Assembly (NCBI RefSeq): GCF_003855095.1
Contig: NZ_CP033972.1
Location: forward strand, 4,030,001 to 4,094,000
Source of the DNA: Gordonia insulae
GTDB lineage: Bacteria; Actinomycetota; Actinomycetes; Mycobacteriales; Mycobacteriaceae
Reading direction: 5' to 3'
Length of the DNA: 64,000 nt
Position numbers and translations under genes: made by a program. This document shows, one piece after another, positions 1-9,100 of this stretch. The notes under the pieces are model-generated. The model worked only from the letters and a program-made list of their open reading frames with translations. It made no database searches and was not told where the DNA came from. The number at the start of each line of letters is the position of its first letter. The first letter of the stretch is position 1.

Positions 1-636
1 GCCCTGCGGGTCGAAGCTGGTACGCCGTTCCCGGAGCAACGGCGCCGCCACCGGAATCTGCAGTGCTTCGGCGTCCGTGCCGTCCGCCGCGATGGCGTCG
101 AGTTCGTGCCGCATGGAGGCGAACTCCACGCCGACGTCGACGAGATGGTCGGTGATGGAGCCCTTGTCGGCGTCGAACTCGAACAGACTCTGGCCCGTGT
201 CGAGGGTGAATCTGCTGCGCTCGAGCAGCGCGGGTACGCCGTCGAGCGTCCTCAGTCGCACGACCTCGACGATGAACGCGCCCTCGTCGAGCTGGAGTCC
301 GTCGGCGATCTCACCGTCGGCCCGCCGACGGGACACGCTCAGCGTGTGATTGCCCGGTTCGCGGCCGGACGTCAGTGCCCATTGCGAGAACGGGGTGAAC
401 GACGCGAGCGTCTGGGTCGGCTGGTGCGGGCGGCGAACGCGGGCCGGCCGGCCACGGGTGGTGTAGATCAGTCCCTCGGACCGGAGGTTGTACAAGGCCT
501 GACGAATAGGTCCGCGACTGACCTTCCACTCCTCCATGAGGACCGTCTCCGGGGGCAGCTCGTCGCCGGGCTTGTAGTCGCCGTCGACGATCTGGGCACG
601 TATCGCCTGGTAGATCTCCTGATGTCGAGGGGACAA
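1..636 (-). CDS. GntR-family (HutC/UTRA type) transcriptional regulator, C-terminus cut by window edge
   Basis: The visible 212 residues begin with a winged-helix GntR DNA-binding domain (about residues 5-70; the recognition region reads EEWKVSRGPIRQALYNLRSEG) followed by a UTRA-type effector domain (from about residue 90, with the typical RLRTLDGVPALLERS strand). I chose the TTG at 636 because GGAGGT lies eight bases before it and the frame is closed by TAG just upstream. It is the last gene of a minus-strand set with an organophosphate-type transporter, a phosphonatase-like hydrolase and an FAD oxidoreductase, so it probably senses an aminophosphonate or its breakdown product (inference). 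The 3' end lies outside the window. Confidence 0.88.
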   Translation of the reverse strand, partial: MSPRHQEIYQAIRAQIVDGDYKPGDELPPETVLMEEWKVSRGPIRQALYNLRSEGLIYTTRGRPARVRRPHQPTQTLASFTPFSQWALTSGREPGNHTLSVSRRRADGEIADGLQLDEGAFIVEVVRLRTLDGVPALLERSRFTLDTGQSLFEFDADKGSITDHLVDVGVEFASMRHELDAIAADGTDAEALQIPVAAPLLRERRTSFDPQG

Positions 637-747
637 CCCGACCTCCGTGCCGTTGGGTACACCTGGGAACTTGTCTACCTACCCTAGCCGACGAGGAACG
701 GGTGGCCGCCCGTGCGAGGGCGGCCACCCGGAGTGGATCGGTATCGG

Positions 748-2088
748 TCAGTCGGTGCTCGGCACCCGGTTCCAGTGCGGCAGCAGAATCAGCGCGGCCA
801 CGGCCGCCGCGCCTGCGAACCCGTAGAAGAGCGCCGTCGTGCCGAGGTAACCCGGCAGCAGCCCACCGAAGATGGCCCCGACCGAGCCGCATCCGTTGAT
901 GATCCCCGACGCGGCACCCGCATGCTTCGACGTGCCGAAGTCGACCGCCGACACGCACGACACCATCGCGTCGGCACCGTAGAGCGTCAGACCGATCACA
1001 AACAACACCGCGACCATGATCCAGACGTTCTGCATTGCGGTGAGCGGGGTGAACAGCACGAGCGCCGCGACGAGGATCACCAGCGAGATCACGCAGGCGG
1101 GGATGCGCTTGGCCTTGAACACGCGGTCGGAGATCTGGCCGAGCAGGATCGGTGCCAGCACGCCCGCGACACCGAACGCGATCGGGACGGTGATCGCGGT
1201 CAGGTTGCTCGCTCCGGTCAGCCTCTCGGCGACGATCACCGGTCCCCACAACAGGATCGCGTACCGTGCGGGCTTGAGGAGGAAGTACGTGAGGCCGAGG
1301 GTGATCACCATCTTGTTGCCGAGCACGGTCCGATACGTCTGCCACGCCGACGTCGTCGGCTGGGCCATGTCCCGATCCTCGTCGGTGACGTCGCCGACGG
1401 GTGCCGGCTCGTGCAGTTCGGCCCGGAACGCCTCGATCTCCGGAAGCCCGACATCCTTCGGTGAGTTCCGCTGGAACCGGAGGGTGATGAGGATGATCAC
1501 GCCGACGACGGCAGCCCCGGTGAAGAATGCGACACGCCAGTCGTCGAACACGCTGTAGGCGATCCAACCGAGGAACGGGGCGGCCGCGAGTCCGCCGAAG
1601 GCGTAGTTGGTGCTCCACAACCCGAGGATTCGCCCGCGCTCGGAGATCGTGAAGAACTGGGCCATGTTCGTCAGCGTCCCCGACCATCCGGTCGACTGCG
1701 CGAGGCCCTGCAGGATCATCAACGGTGCGAGGAACACGAGGGCCGGCAGCAGACCCATCAGGAGAGCGACGACCGCCGATACCGCGAGGCCGCCCAACAG
1801 AACTCGGCGTGGGCCGAACCTGTCCGACATCGCGCCCCAGACGAATTGTCCGGCCGCGTATGCCGCCAGGTAGGCGGCATCGAGGTTGGCCAGGACGCTC
1901 TTGGAGAGAGTGGTCGACAGCACCGGGTCTTCGAGGATGCCCAGCTTGGCAACCGAGAACGCTTGACGCGTGAAGTAGAAGCCGGCGTAGATGATCCAGG
2001 TGACGGCGAAGGTCTGTACCCTCCACCGTCGGTAGAGGGGGACGATCTCGGCATCGCGGATGCCGTCGAGGGTGGGTGAGGTTGTCAT
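748..2088 (-). CDS. MFS transporter of the organophosphate:phosphate antiporter (GlpT/UhpC-like) type
   Basis: A 446-residue inner-membrane carrier with the usual 12 hydrophobic segments. The first helix reads YAGFYFTRQAFSVAK, matching the YYFxRxxxS signature of the GlpT/UhpT/UhpC/PgtP group, and the loop between helices 2 and 3 carries the MFS motif GAMSDRFGPRR. GAAGGA precedes the ATG. It sits between the GntR regulator (111 bases away) and the phosphonatase-like gene (248 bases upstream). Family knowledge says such carriers exchange organic phosphates for phosphate; context suggests an aminophosphonate substrate instead (inference). The 248-base gap upstream shows no gene and may hold a second promoter. 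Confidence 0.88.
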   Translation of the reverse strand: MTTSPTLDGIRDAEIVPLYRRWRVQTFAVTWIIYAGFYFTRQAFSVAKLGILEDPVLSTTLSKSVLANLDAAYLAAYAAGQFVWGAMSDRFGPRRVLLGGLAVSAVVALLMGLLPALVFLAPLMILQGLAQSTGWSGTLTNMAQFFTISERGRILGLWSTNYAFGGLAAAPFLGWIAYSVFDDWRVAFFTGAAVVGVIILITLRFQRNSPKDVGLPEIEAFRAELHEPAPVGDVTDEDRDMAQPTTSAWQTYRTVLGNKMVITLGLTYFLLKPARYAILLWGPVIVAERLTGASNLTAITVPIAFGVAGVLAPILLGQISDRVFKAKRIPACVISLVILVAALVLFTPLTAMQNVWIMVAVLFVIGLTLYGADAMVSCVSAVDFGTSKHAGAASGIINGCGSVGAIFGGLLPGYLGTTALFYGFAGAAAVAALILLPHWNRVPSTD

Positions 2089-2336
2089 GACGTCCTTCGA
2101 TCTTCGGGGAAGAGTGCGAGAAATGCACGGGTTATCGAGACGCAGCGACGATGATGCGCGTGTGAGTGGCGAGAGGCCGGGCGCACGAGAGATGGGGGCG
2201 CCAGAACGGCGAGAAGGCGTGCGGGATCGTGTCCGGCGGGTTCGCGAGCCGTCACCAGGGTCGCTGGTGATCGGGTGGTTGACCGCGAACCCGCCCGATG
2301 GATCAGAGAGATGGTGCGGGAGGAGAGGGTTCGGAA

Positions 2337-3029
2337 CTAGGGGAGGAGCGCCGCGAGGTCGACGACCCCGTCGACGACGTGGTGTGCGCCAGCGGCCGTG
2401 AGTTGGTCGCGATCATGTGCACCGCTGAGCACGCCGACGAGGACCCCGGCGCCCGCGCGGACTCCGCTCGTGATGTCGGAGGCGGTGTCCCCGACCACCA
2501 TCATCGCGTCGACGGAAGTGGTCCGCGTGCGGATCAGGGCTTCGAGCGGCATGTCGGGGTGGGGCCGGCCGCGCAGTTCGTCGGTGGGGCACAGCACGAC
2601 GTCGGCGACGTCCTGCCACCCGAGCGTCTCGAGGATGGCGTCCTGCGTCGGCTTGGCGAATCCCGTTGTCAGGGCGATCTTCACGCCTCGGTCCCGACAG
2701 CTCCGGAAGAGGTCCTCGGCGCCCGGCATGGCACTGCATCTGCCCTCGGCTACGAGGGAGGAGTACGTGCGCTCGAACTCCTTGTTGGCCGACTGTGCCT
2801 GCTCCTCGTTGCCCTTGCTGAGGTGGCGGAAGACGGTGATCTTGGACTGGCCCATCGTCTCCTGGACGTAGTCGAGCATCGCGGTGCGGTCGGCGTCGGA
2901 CGCCGACAGACCGGCGTGCTCGTCGGCGGCGAGGAAGGAGGCGACGACGAGGCCTTCGTCGGCCACGGTCGTCCCGGCCATGTCGAAGACGACCAGCTCG
3001 ATGGGAGTGGAGGTGGGGGTGGTGGTCAT
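2337..3029 (-). CDS. Phosphonatase-like HAD hydrolase (PhnX-like)
   Basis: A 230-residue haloacid-dehalogenase-fold enzyme. Motif I is FDMAGTTV with nucleophile Asp16 and the characteristic second residue Ala instead of the phosphatase Asp; motif II is the Thr in TTGFAK; motif IV is GDTASD near residue 175. This matches the phosphonatase-like group that cleaves the C-P bond of a phosphonate aldehyde rather than ordinary phosphate esters. It starts 31 bases after the FAD oxidoreductase stop with GAAAGG before the ATG, so the two are surely co-transcribed: the oxidoreductase would generate the aldehyde that this enzyme splits. The exact substrate (2-aminoethylphosphonate-derived or a hydroxylated or N-methyl relative) cannot be read from sequence. 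Confidence 0.87.
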   Translation of the reverse strand: MTTTPTSTPIELVVFDMAGTTVADEGLVVASFLAADEHAGLSASDADRTAMLDYVQETMGQSKITVFRHLSKGNEEQAQSANKEFERTYSSLVAEGRCSAMPGAEDLFRSCRDRGVKIALTTGFAKPTQDAILETLGWQDVADVVLCPTDELRGRPHPDMPLEALIRTRTTSVDAMMVVGDTASDITSGVRAGAGVLVGVLSGAHDRDQLTAAGAHHVVDGVVDLAALLP

Positions 3030-3060
3030 GTCTGTCAGTACCTTTCGGGTGGAGTCGATA

Positions 3061-4212
3061 TCAGGAGAGGACGGTGGCGGAGCGGTCGAGGGCCTCGGCG
3101 ACGCTCGCCTGGGCGAGACCCATGCTGGTGGTCATCCCGATGCCCGTGGTGACCGTGACGATGTGGGTTCGGGGGAACGGTTCGGTGCGCAGGAACTCGT
3201 GTCCGGCAGCGCTGCAGTACACGCCCTGCCACCGCTCGATGACGTCGATCGACGTGACCCCGAACAGCTCCTTGGTGACCTCGATCAGCGTGGTGAATCC
3301 CTCCTCGGACTGGAACGGCAACGGCGTCACCTCACGAATGTGGGTGTCCCCGATGAGAACTGTGCCGTCGGGCTGTGGTGTGTACATCTGGTGCAGGTCC
3401 AGAGCGGTGTGCTCGGGATACGTCGCATGGAGGCGATCGGCGACGACGCCGGTCGACGGCATGGCCTCGAATCCGCTGTAGCGCAGTAGCGACCATCCGG
3501 TGAACAGCGGACTCGTCATCGGAAACCGCAGGGGTACAGCGGCCTTGATCATGTGCAGGGCACACCGTCGGAGATCGATTCCCTCGGCGATTTCCGGGAA
3601 CAGGCGGTCGATGTCGTGATTGACGGTGATGAAGGTGGTCGCGGCCCGCAGGTCGCCACGTGTCGTCCGGACCAGCCCGGGCTCGAATGACGTCGCGGAT
3701 GTCCGCCAGAAGAACTGCACGCCTTCGGATTCCAGCCACCGGGCGATCATCGGCGCTGCCGACCGGGGATCGACCTGCAGGTCACGCGGCATGAACATGC
3801 CGCCGACGACACCGTGACCATCGGCCGGCACGCGGTCGAGGATCTCGGTGCGATCGAGGACGCGGGCCTCGGACGCCCCTCTGTCACTGGCGAACTGCTC
3901 CATCACGGCGAGTTCGTCGTCGTGCCGTGCGATGGCGACCGTGCCGGTCTCCGCTGCCCAGAACCCGGCTCGGCGCGACAGTTCGAGCCAGTGCTCCCGG
4001 CCGGCGCGGGCGTAGTCGAGCGCCTCGCCGGACTGGGCGGTGATGCATGCGTGGCCGAAGTTACGGACCGAGGCACCTGCGACCCGGTCGGCGTGATCGA
4101 GGATCGCGACCGACAGGCCGCGACGATGCGCGTGATATGCGTGCGCGAGGCCCACGATCCCGGCTCCCACGACGACGACGTCGAACTCGGTGTCTTTTGT
4201 GATCATGGTCAT
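3061..4212 (-). CDS. FAD-dependent aminophosphonate oxidoreductase (DAO superfamily)
   Basis: A 383-residue protein with an N-terminal Rossmann dinucleotide-binding motif (VVVGAGIVGLAHAYHAHRRG, residues about 11-30) followed by the glycine-oxidase/D-amino-acid-oxidase fold. It belongs to the branch of DAO-family oxidases repeatedly found beside phosphonatase-like HAD genes and thought to deaminate an aminophosphonate oxidatively to the corresponding aldehyde. It is the first gene of the minus-strand operon; GGGAAAG lies just before the ATG at 4212, and a second in-frame ATG two codons later (4206) is an equally plausible start. The upstream 130 bases carry repeated motifs that could bind the GntR regulator. 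Confidence 0.85.
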   Translation of the reverse strand: MTMITKDTEFDVVVVGAGIVGLAHAYHAHRRGLSVAILDHADRVAGASVRNFGHACITAQSGEALDYARAGREHWLELSRRAGFWAAETGTVAIARHDDELAVMEQFASDRGASEARVLDRTEILDRVPADGHGVVGGMFMPRDLQVDPRSAAPMIARWLESEGVQFFWRTSATSFEPGLVRTTRGDLRAATTFITVNHDIDRLFPEIAEGIDLRRCALHMIKAAVPLRFPMTSPLFTGWSLLRYSGFEAMPSTGVVADRLHATYPEHTALDLHQMYTPQPDGTVLIGDTHIREVTPLPFQSEEGFTTLIEVTKELFGVTSIDVIERWQGVYCSAAGHEFLRTEPFPRTHIVTVTTGIGMTTSMGLAQASVAEALDRSATVLS

Positions 4213-4343
4213 ACTTTCCCGCTGATGAAGGCTGATGTCAATACTTACGAGAAAGAAAGCTATACAACTATGGTTGCGAGAAAGCTACGCTGGGTAAACA
4301 CCCGGTTACACGTGAAACAAAGGCATACTTCGCGCGGGGAACA
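4213..4343 (-). promoter_or_regulatory. Probable promoter/operator region of the aminophosphonate operon
   Basis: This 131-base gap is visibly richer in A/T than its surroundings. CGAGAAAG occurs twice, at 4248-4255 and 4277-4284, exactly 29 bases apart, with CTATACAACTAT between the copies. Closely spaced repeated motifs in front of the first gene of a GntR-controlled operon are the expected place for operator sites. Assignment to the GntR protein is inference. Confidence 0.45.
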
Positions 4344-5528
4344 TCAAGCCTTCTGCACCAGCAACGGCACCAACTGTTCCGCCGCCGACCACGCCCCGTG
4401 ATGGCCGGGCATGTTCACCTCGGGCGCCGGATCGGTGAGCGAGCGGGTGAGAATCGACGTCCCTCGCGCGACGGCCACCAGGTCGCCGATCCGCTCGGCC
4501 ACCACGTCGGTGACCTCGGCGCCGAACCATTGTTCGTCGAGCACCTGTTCGCGCGGAACCAGAAATGCGTTGTCGCCCAGCACATCCGTCCAGAATGCGC
4601 GCACATCGTCGCGGGCACCCGGCCGGGTGTAGACCTGGCGTACCCGCATCTCCCCGCCGACCGCCTCGACGCCCTTGAGCATCTCGTCGGTGGTGTCGAT
4701 GTCGATCCGGTTGTCCGCCTCGATCATTCCGTGATCGCCGGTGACCACGAGGGTGGCGTCGCGCGGCAACTCCGAGGCGAGGTCGGCGACAAGCTTGTCC
4801 GCGATGGCCAACGTCTTCCGCCAGGCCGGTGAACCCGGTCCGAACAGGTGGCCGGCGGCGTCCAGGTCCGGCCAGTAGGCATAGACGAACCGGTGCCGAG
4901 GTGTGCGCGGCGTCAGCGTCTCGCCGACGCCCGCCAGGATCTCCGCGGGATTGTGGGCGCCGACATAGGTGCCCTCGACGCGAAAGGCGGCGCGGCTGAA
5001 CCCGGTCCCGCGATACGCCAGCGGCATCACGTAGGTGACGTCGACGCCGCGACCCGCCATCTCCGCGAGGACCCCTCCGTTCGGTTGGATCTGTTCGGGC
5101 ACGTACAGCCCCAGTGCGGATCGCCCGTGCGACGTGTTGAACGTCCACCGTAAGGCGTTGAGCGTGCGGCGTTTCGGGCCACGCGTCTCGTCGCGTTCGG
5201 TGCGAAACGAGTAGCCGATGATGCCGTGCGAGCCGCAGGGCGCACCGGCCATCAGACTGGTGATGCTCGTCGCGGTGGTCGCCGGGAAGCCGGCGCGGAT
5301 CGTCGCGGCACGCATCGACGTCAAGGTCGGGGCCACGTCCGCGTGAGCGTCGAGCAGGGTCGCGCCCAGTCCGTCGATCAGCAGCAGCACGACGTCGCGG
5401 CTCGCGGGGATCGGCACGCTCGACGACGGGCTCCGGTCGAATGCGTCGTCGATCGCCGGCAGGACGTCGGCGAGTGTGGCGTAACTGCTCCACTGCAACG
5501 GGTGGAGTTCGTCCGACGGTGCACTCAC
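4344..5528 (-). CDS. Alkaline-phosphatase-superfamily phosphodiesterase/nucleotide pyrophosphatase
   Basis: About 394 residues with the metal-binding layout of the type I phosphodiesterase/nucleotide pyrophosphatase family: LLLIDGLG (first metal Asp), nucleophilic Thr in FPATTATS, DLDAAGH (Asp/His pair), GDHGM (Asp-His) and a last His in PGHHGAW. It would hydrolyse a phosphodiester or phosphonate ester, probably in the cytosol because no signal peptide is visible. The frame is open up to a TTG at 5561, but that codon is inside a DnaA-box sequence; I prefer GTG 5528, which sits seven bases after a TAnnnT box (TACGGT, 5541-5536) as in leaderless genes. It is separated by 131 bases from the aminophosphonate operon and may serve phosphorus scavenging with it (inference). 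Confidence 0.82.
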   Translation of the reverse strand: MSAPSDELHPLQWSSYATLADVLPAIDDAFDRSPSSSVPIPASRDVVLLLIDGLGATLLDAHADVAPTLTSMRAATIRAGFPATTATSITSLMAGAPCGSHGIIGYSFRTERDETRGPKRRTLNALRWTFNTSHGRSALGLYVPEQIQPNGGVLAEMAGRGVDVTYVMPLAYRGTGFSRAAFRVEGTYVGAHNPAEILAGVGETLTPRTPRHRFVYAYWPDLDAAGHLFGPGSPAWRKTLAIADKLVADLASELPRDATLVVTGDHGMIEADNRIDIDTTDEMLKGVEAVGGEMRVRQVYTRPGARDDVRAFWTDVLGDNAFLVPREQVLDEQWFGAEVTDVVAERIGDLVAVARGTSILTRSLTDPAPEVNMPGHHGAWSAAEQLVPLLVQKA

Positions 5529-5552
5529 ATACGACACCGTAATCGGATTGTC

Positions 5553-5561
5553 TGTGGACAA
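5553..5561 (-). promoter_or_regulatory. DnaA-box match TTGTCCACA between divergent genes
   Basis: The minus strand reads TTGTCCACA, the high-GC actinobacterial form of the DnaA box. It lies between the phosphodiesterase and the divergent SNF2 helicase gene. A single 9-mer can occur by chance; its interest comes from two further perfect copies in conserved promoters at 31711 and 38228. Confidence 0.4.
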
Positions 5562-5609
5562 GCCGCGCGCGTCGTCGTCGACGTCGGCGTCGGGTCCTAG
5601 CCTGTGTGC

Positions 5610-8600
5610 ATGCCCGATCTCGATCCCTTCGCCGAGTCGGCGAGCGACCTGCTCGTCGACTTCGACGCGGGCACGGTCAGTCGGGGGTCGGATTACGCCG
5701 ACGAGGGCCGGGTGTTCCGGATGGCCTGGTCAGACGACGAGCTGACCCTGGGCGGATTGTGCCGGGGCTCGGGCGGCCAGGTCTACGAGACCAGTGCGTC
5801 CTTCAGCGCGGTCGGGACGTCGCGGACGTTGGACTTCACCCAGTGCACCTGCCCGGTCGGGATCATGTGCAAGCACGGTGTGGCGCTGCTGCTGACCGCG
5901 CTCGAGGCCGAGGCGGCCGCCCTCGACGGCACACCCGGATCCGAACTCGCGCAGGTCACCCAGCTTCCCGCGCAGTGGCGCACGACGTTGGGCGCCTTCG
6001 TTCGCGATCAACCGGCGGTGGACCCGGTCCCGCTCGCCATCCTCGTCGAACTGCCCGCCGTACACCGGCTCATGCCGAACCCGGTGCCGACGCTGCGGCT
6101 GGTCAAGCAGGGTAGGGGCGGCACCTGGGTGAAGAAGGGAATCAACTGGCGATCGGTGGCGCGGCGGGCCGCGGGCCATCCGTCGGCCCCGGGACGTTCC
6201 GACTTCGAGCCGGCTCAGCTGCGGGCGGTCGTCGCCATGGCGCGCGCCTATCTGAACACCGGCATCGACGAAGACGCGATGTCACTGGGCTGGGCCCCGT
6301 CGGACATCTGGGAGTTGCTCGCGGCGGCGGATGAGGCCGGCGTGACGCTGCTCGCCGATCCGTCCACCGGCGCCACTCGCATCGACCTCTTCGCCGGTGC
6401 ACGCATCGCATTCCGTGTCACACGCGCCGCCGACGGCGCATTCGTCGCGCCCTACCTCCAGGTCGACCACGACGACTGGCACGACTCGCCGGTCGGACTG
6501 GTCGGTGCGCCGGTACCGCACGGCGCCTTCACGGTCGACGACGGGACCCTGCTGATGGGCCCGTTCGACGCGACCTCGGATCGCCAGGCACTCGAGAAGC
6601 TCGCGTCGGCCGGCGGCATCCTCATCCCCGACGCCGACCTCGACGAGTTCGTCGCGGAGCTCCTGCCGGCGCTGGCCGCCACCGCTCCCGTCGACATCGA
6701 GGACGGGGCCATCACGCCGCCCACGATCGAGGGGCCGACCCCGTTGCTCACCATCCGCGTCGGGGACGAGTCGTCGCAGGTGGACTGGCGGATCAGCTAT
6801 CGCATCAACGATCGCCGACGCACCTTCGATCGACACGAACCGGTCGCTGCGACCAGCATGCGCAATGCCGAGGACGAGACACAGGCCTGGAAGGACGCCC
6901 GCGGCGCGATGGAACTGGTCGCCCGCCGGTGCACGCGTTGGCAGACCCAGGCCACCCGCATCATCCACCAGTCGTTGCGGGGTGGCACGCGGGCCCTCGA
7001 CGGCGACCTCGACGCCGTCGTCGCCGACGACACGGAGACCGCCGTTCAGCGGGCGAGCACCGACCTCCTGTGCCGGACCTTCACCTACTCACTGATCGAT
7101 ACCGCCGTCCTGATCGGCGAGCTGGTGCCCGAGCTCGGCGAGGACATCGAAGTCGAGATCATCGGCGACCCGGTCGACTTCCGCCCCGCCGAGGACGACC
7201 CGGAGATCAGCATCAGCGAGGACGAGAGCCCGGTCGGCAACGACTGGCTCAACCTTCGCATCACGGTCGAGGTCGACGGCCACGTCGTTCCGCTGGGCGC
7301 CATCATCCGGGCGCTCGCTGCCAACGCCACCCACCTGCTGTTGTCCGACGGCACCTACTTCTCGCTCGACAATCCCGAACTGCGACGACTGAGCGAGCTC
7401 ATCCGGGAAGCGCAGGACCTCGGCGAGATCGAGAACGGACTCGTCCGCCGCAACACCTACAACGCGACCCTCTGGGAGGAGTTGCTCAGCCTCGGTGTCG
7501 TCGACGACCAGCTGGCCGAATGGCATTCGCGGGTCAACCGGCTCGCCAACGCCACCCTGCCGGCGCCCAGTGGACCGCCGGCGGGGCTACACGCCGACCT
7601 ACGCGACTATCAGCGCACCGGCCTGGACTGGCTGAGATTCTTGTGGCAGAACAGGATCGGCGGCATTCTCGCCGACGACATGGGGCTCGGCAAGACGGTG
7701 CAGGCACTTGCGTTGATGGCCGAGGCCTCCGCGGAGATCCCGACCGGCTGCTTCCTGGTGGTCGCGCCGACCAGCGTGGTCGGCAACTGGGTCAGCGAGG
7801 CACAGAAGTTCGTGCCCGATCTCGAGGCGGTCGCGGTCACCGCCACCGAGGGCAAGAGCGGCATCAGCTTCGCCGAGCACGTGGGCGGCGCGCAGATCGT
7901 GGTGACCTCGTATACGTTGCTGCGCCTGCAGTTCGACGCGATCAACCAGTTCCGGTGGACCGGCGTCATCTTCGACGAGGCGCAGTTCGTGAAGAACCAC
8001 AAGAGCAAGACGCACCAATGCGCCCGGCGACTCGGCGCCGAGATGAAGCTCGCGATCACCGGCACCCCGATGGAGAACAATCTGATGGAGCTGTGGTCGT
8101 TGCTCTCGCTGACCGCGCCCGGACTGTTCCCGTCGCCCATCGCGTTCGCCGACTACTACCGCAAGCCGATCGAGTCGGGTGAGAAGCCCGAACGCCTCGA
8201 GGGGCTGCGGCGACGTATCCGGCCGGTGATGTTGCGCCGCACCAAGGATCAGGTGGTCTCGGACCTTCCGGCCAAACAGGAACAGGTGCTCGCCATCGAG
8301 CTGGCCGCCAAGCACGAACGCATCTACCAGACCCGCCTCAATCGGGAGCGGCAGCGCGTCCTCGGGTTGCTGGGGGACTGGGAGGAGAACCGCTTCGCGA
8401 TCTTCCGGTCGCTGACCATGATGCGGCAACTGAGCCTGCATGCCGGGCTGGTCGACGAGAAGGACATAGGTGTCGCCTCTGCAAAGATCGACTATCTCGC
8501 CGAGCAACTGCCCGAGCTGATCGCGGAAGGCCATGCCGCACTGGTGTTCAGCCAGTTCACCGGCTTCCTGGGGCTGATCCGCGAACGCCTCGACGACCTG

Positions 8601-8993
8601 GGGATCGACCACAGCTACCTCGATGGATCGATGAACGCGAAACAGCGCAAGACCGCCATCGACGAGTTCACCAGCGGCGCCTCGAAGGTGTTTCTCATCA
8701 GTCTCAAGGCCGGCGGATTCGGTCTCAACCTCACCGAGGCCGACTACTGCTTCGTCTGCGACCCCTGGTGGAATCCGGCGGCTGAGGCGCAGGCCGTCGA
8801 CCGTGCCCACCGCATCGGCCAGACCCGTCCCGTCACCGTCTACCGGCTGGTGTCGAAAGGGACCATCGAGGAGAAGGTCGTCGGGCTGCAGGACAAGAAG
8901 AGGGCGTTGTTCGATGCCGTCGTCGACGACGGTGACCTGTTCGGCTCGGTCATCAGCCCCGACGACGTGCGCGCAATGCTGGGAGACATCTGA
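5610..8993 (+). CDS. SWIM zinc-finger SNF2-family helicase/ATPase
   Basis: A 1,127-residue ATP-dependent DNA translocase. Near residue 80 it has a SWIM zinc finger (CTCPVGIMCKH, CxC...CxH), then a long region of the bacterial SNF2-associated type, then the two RecA-like lobes: Walker A DDMGLGKT near residue 690, DEAQ box near 788, TGTPMEN, and motif VI HRIGQTRPV near 1068. Proteins of this build are common in actinobacteria and are linked to chromatin or DNA repair transactions, but the exact role is not settled. I chose ATG 5610 rather than GTG 5604 because TAGCCT (5598-5603) lies six bases upstream, typical of a leaderless start. It is divergent from the phosphodiesterase and stands alone. 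Confidence 0.93.
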   Translation: MPDLDPFAESASDLLVDFDAGTVSRGSDYADEGRVFRMAWSDDELTLGGLCRGSGGQVYETSASFSAVGTSRTLDFTQCTCPVGIMCKHGVALLLTALEAEAAALDGTPGSELAQVTQLPAQWRTTLGAFVRDQPAVDPVPLAILVELPAVHRLMPNPVPTLRLVKQGRGGTWVKKGINWRSVARRAAGHPSAPGRSDFEPAQLRAVVAMARAYLNTGIDEDAMSLGWAPSDIWELLAAADEAGVTLLADPSTGATRIDLFAGARIAFRVTRAADGAFVAPYLQVDHDDWHDSPVGLVGAPVPHGAFTVDDGTLLMGPFDATSDRQALEKLASAGGILIPDADLDEFVAELLPALAATAPVDIEDGAITPPTIEGPTPLLTIRVGDESSQVDWRISYRINDRRRTFDRHEPVAATSMRNAEDETQAWKDARGAMELVARRCTRWQTQATRIIHQSLRGGTRALDGDLDAVVADDTETAVQRASTDLLCRTFTYSLIDTAVLIGELVPELGEDIEVEIIGDPVDFRPAEDDPEISISEDESPVGNDWLNLRITVEVDGHVVPLGAIIRALAANATHLLLSDGTYFSLDNPELRRLSELIREAQDLGEIENGLVRRNTYNATLWEELLSLGVVDDQLAEWHSRVNRLANATLPAPSGPPAGLHADLRDYQRTGLDWLRFLWQNRIGGILADDMGLGKTVQALALMAEASAEIPTGCFLVVAPTSVVGNWVSEAQKFVPDLEAVAVTATEGKSGISFAEHVGGAQIVVTSYTLLRLQFDAINQFRWTGVIFDEAQFVKNHKSKTHQCARRLGAEMKLAITGTPMENNLMELWSLLSLTAPGLFPSPIAFADYYRKPIESGEKPERLEGLRRRIRPVMLRRTKDQVVSDLPAKQEQVLAIELAAKHERIYQTRLNRERQRVLGLLGDWEENRFAIFRSLTMMRQLSLHAGLVDEKDIGVASAKIDYLAEQLPELIAEGHAALVFSQFTGFLGLIRERLDDLGIDHSYLDGSMNAKQRKTAIDEFTSGASKVFLISLKAGGFGLNLTEADYCFVCDPWWNPAAEAQAVDRAHRIGQTRPVTVYRLVSKGTIEEKVVGLQDKKRALFDAVVDDGDLFGSVISPDDVRAMLGDI

Positions 8994-9035
8994 GCGGTCC
9001 ACCGCCCCCGTTCTGGCCGCAGTTCCGTCATCTTG

Positions 9036-9073
9036 CCGCACCTTTCGCGCCAAGCCGGAAACCGAAAGTGCGG
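9036..9073. terminator. Hairpin between convergent helicase and TetR genes
   Basis: CCGCACCTTTCG (9036-9047) pairs with CGAAAGTGCGG (9063-9073) with one bulged C and a 15-base loop. It lies between two convergent genes and lacks a U-tract, as is usual for actinobacterial terminators; it could work in both directions. Confidence 0.55.
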
Positions 9074-9100
9074 CCGGAACCGCCGCCTCCATCCCCATGC

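Noticed and set aside
311..2128. A 605-codon open frame on the minus strand
   Set aside because: It is a GC-driven shadow of the MFS gene at 748-2088 and part of the GntR gene; its translation is Arg/Pro rich with no domain, although it picks up fragments of real proteins at its ends.
5553..5561. A replication origin suggested by DnaA boxes
   Set aside because: Only three isolated boxes are present over 33 kb and none of dnaA, dnaN, recF or gyrB is nearby, so a regulatory role is more likely than an origin.
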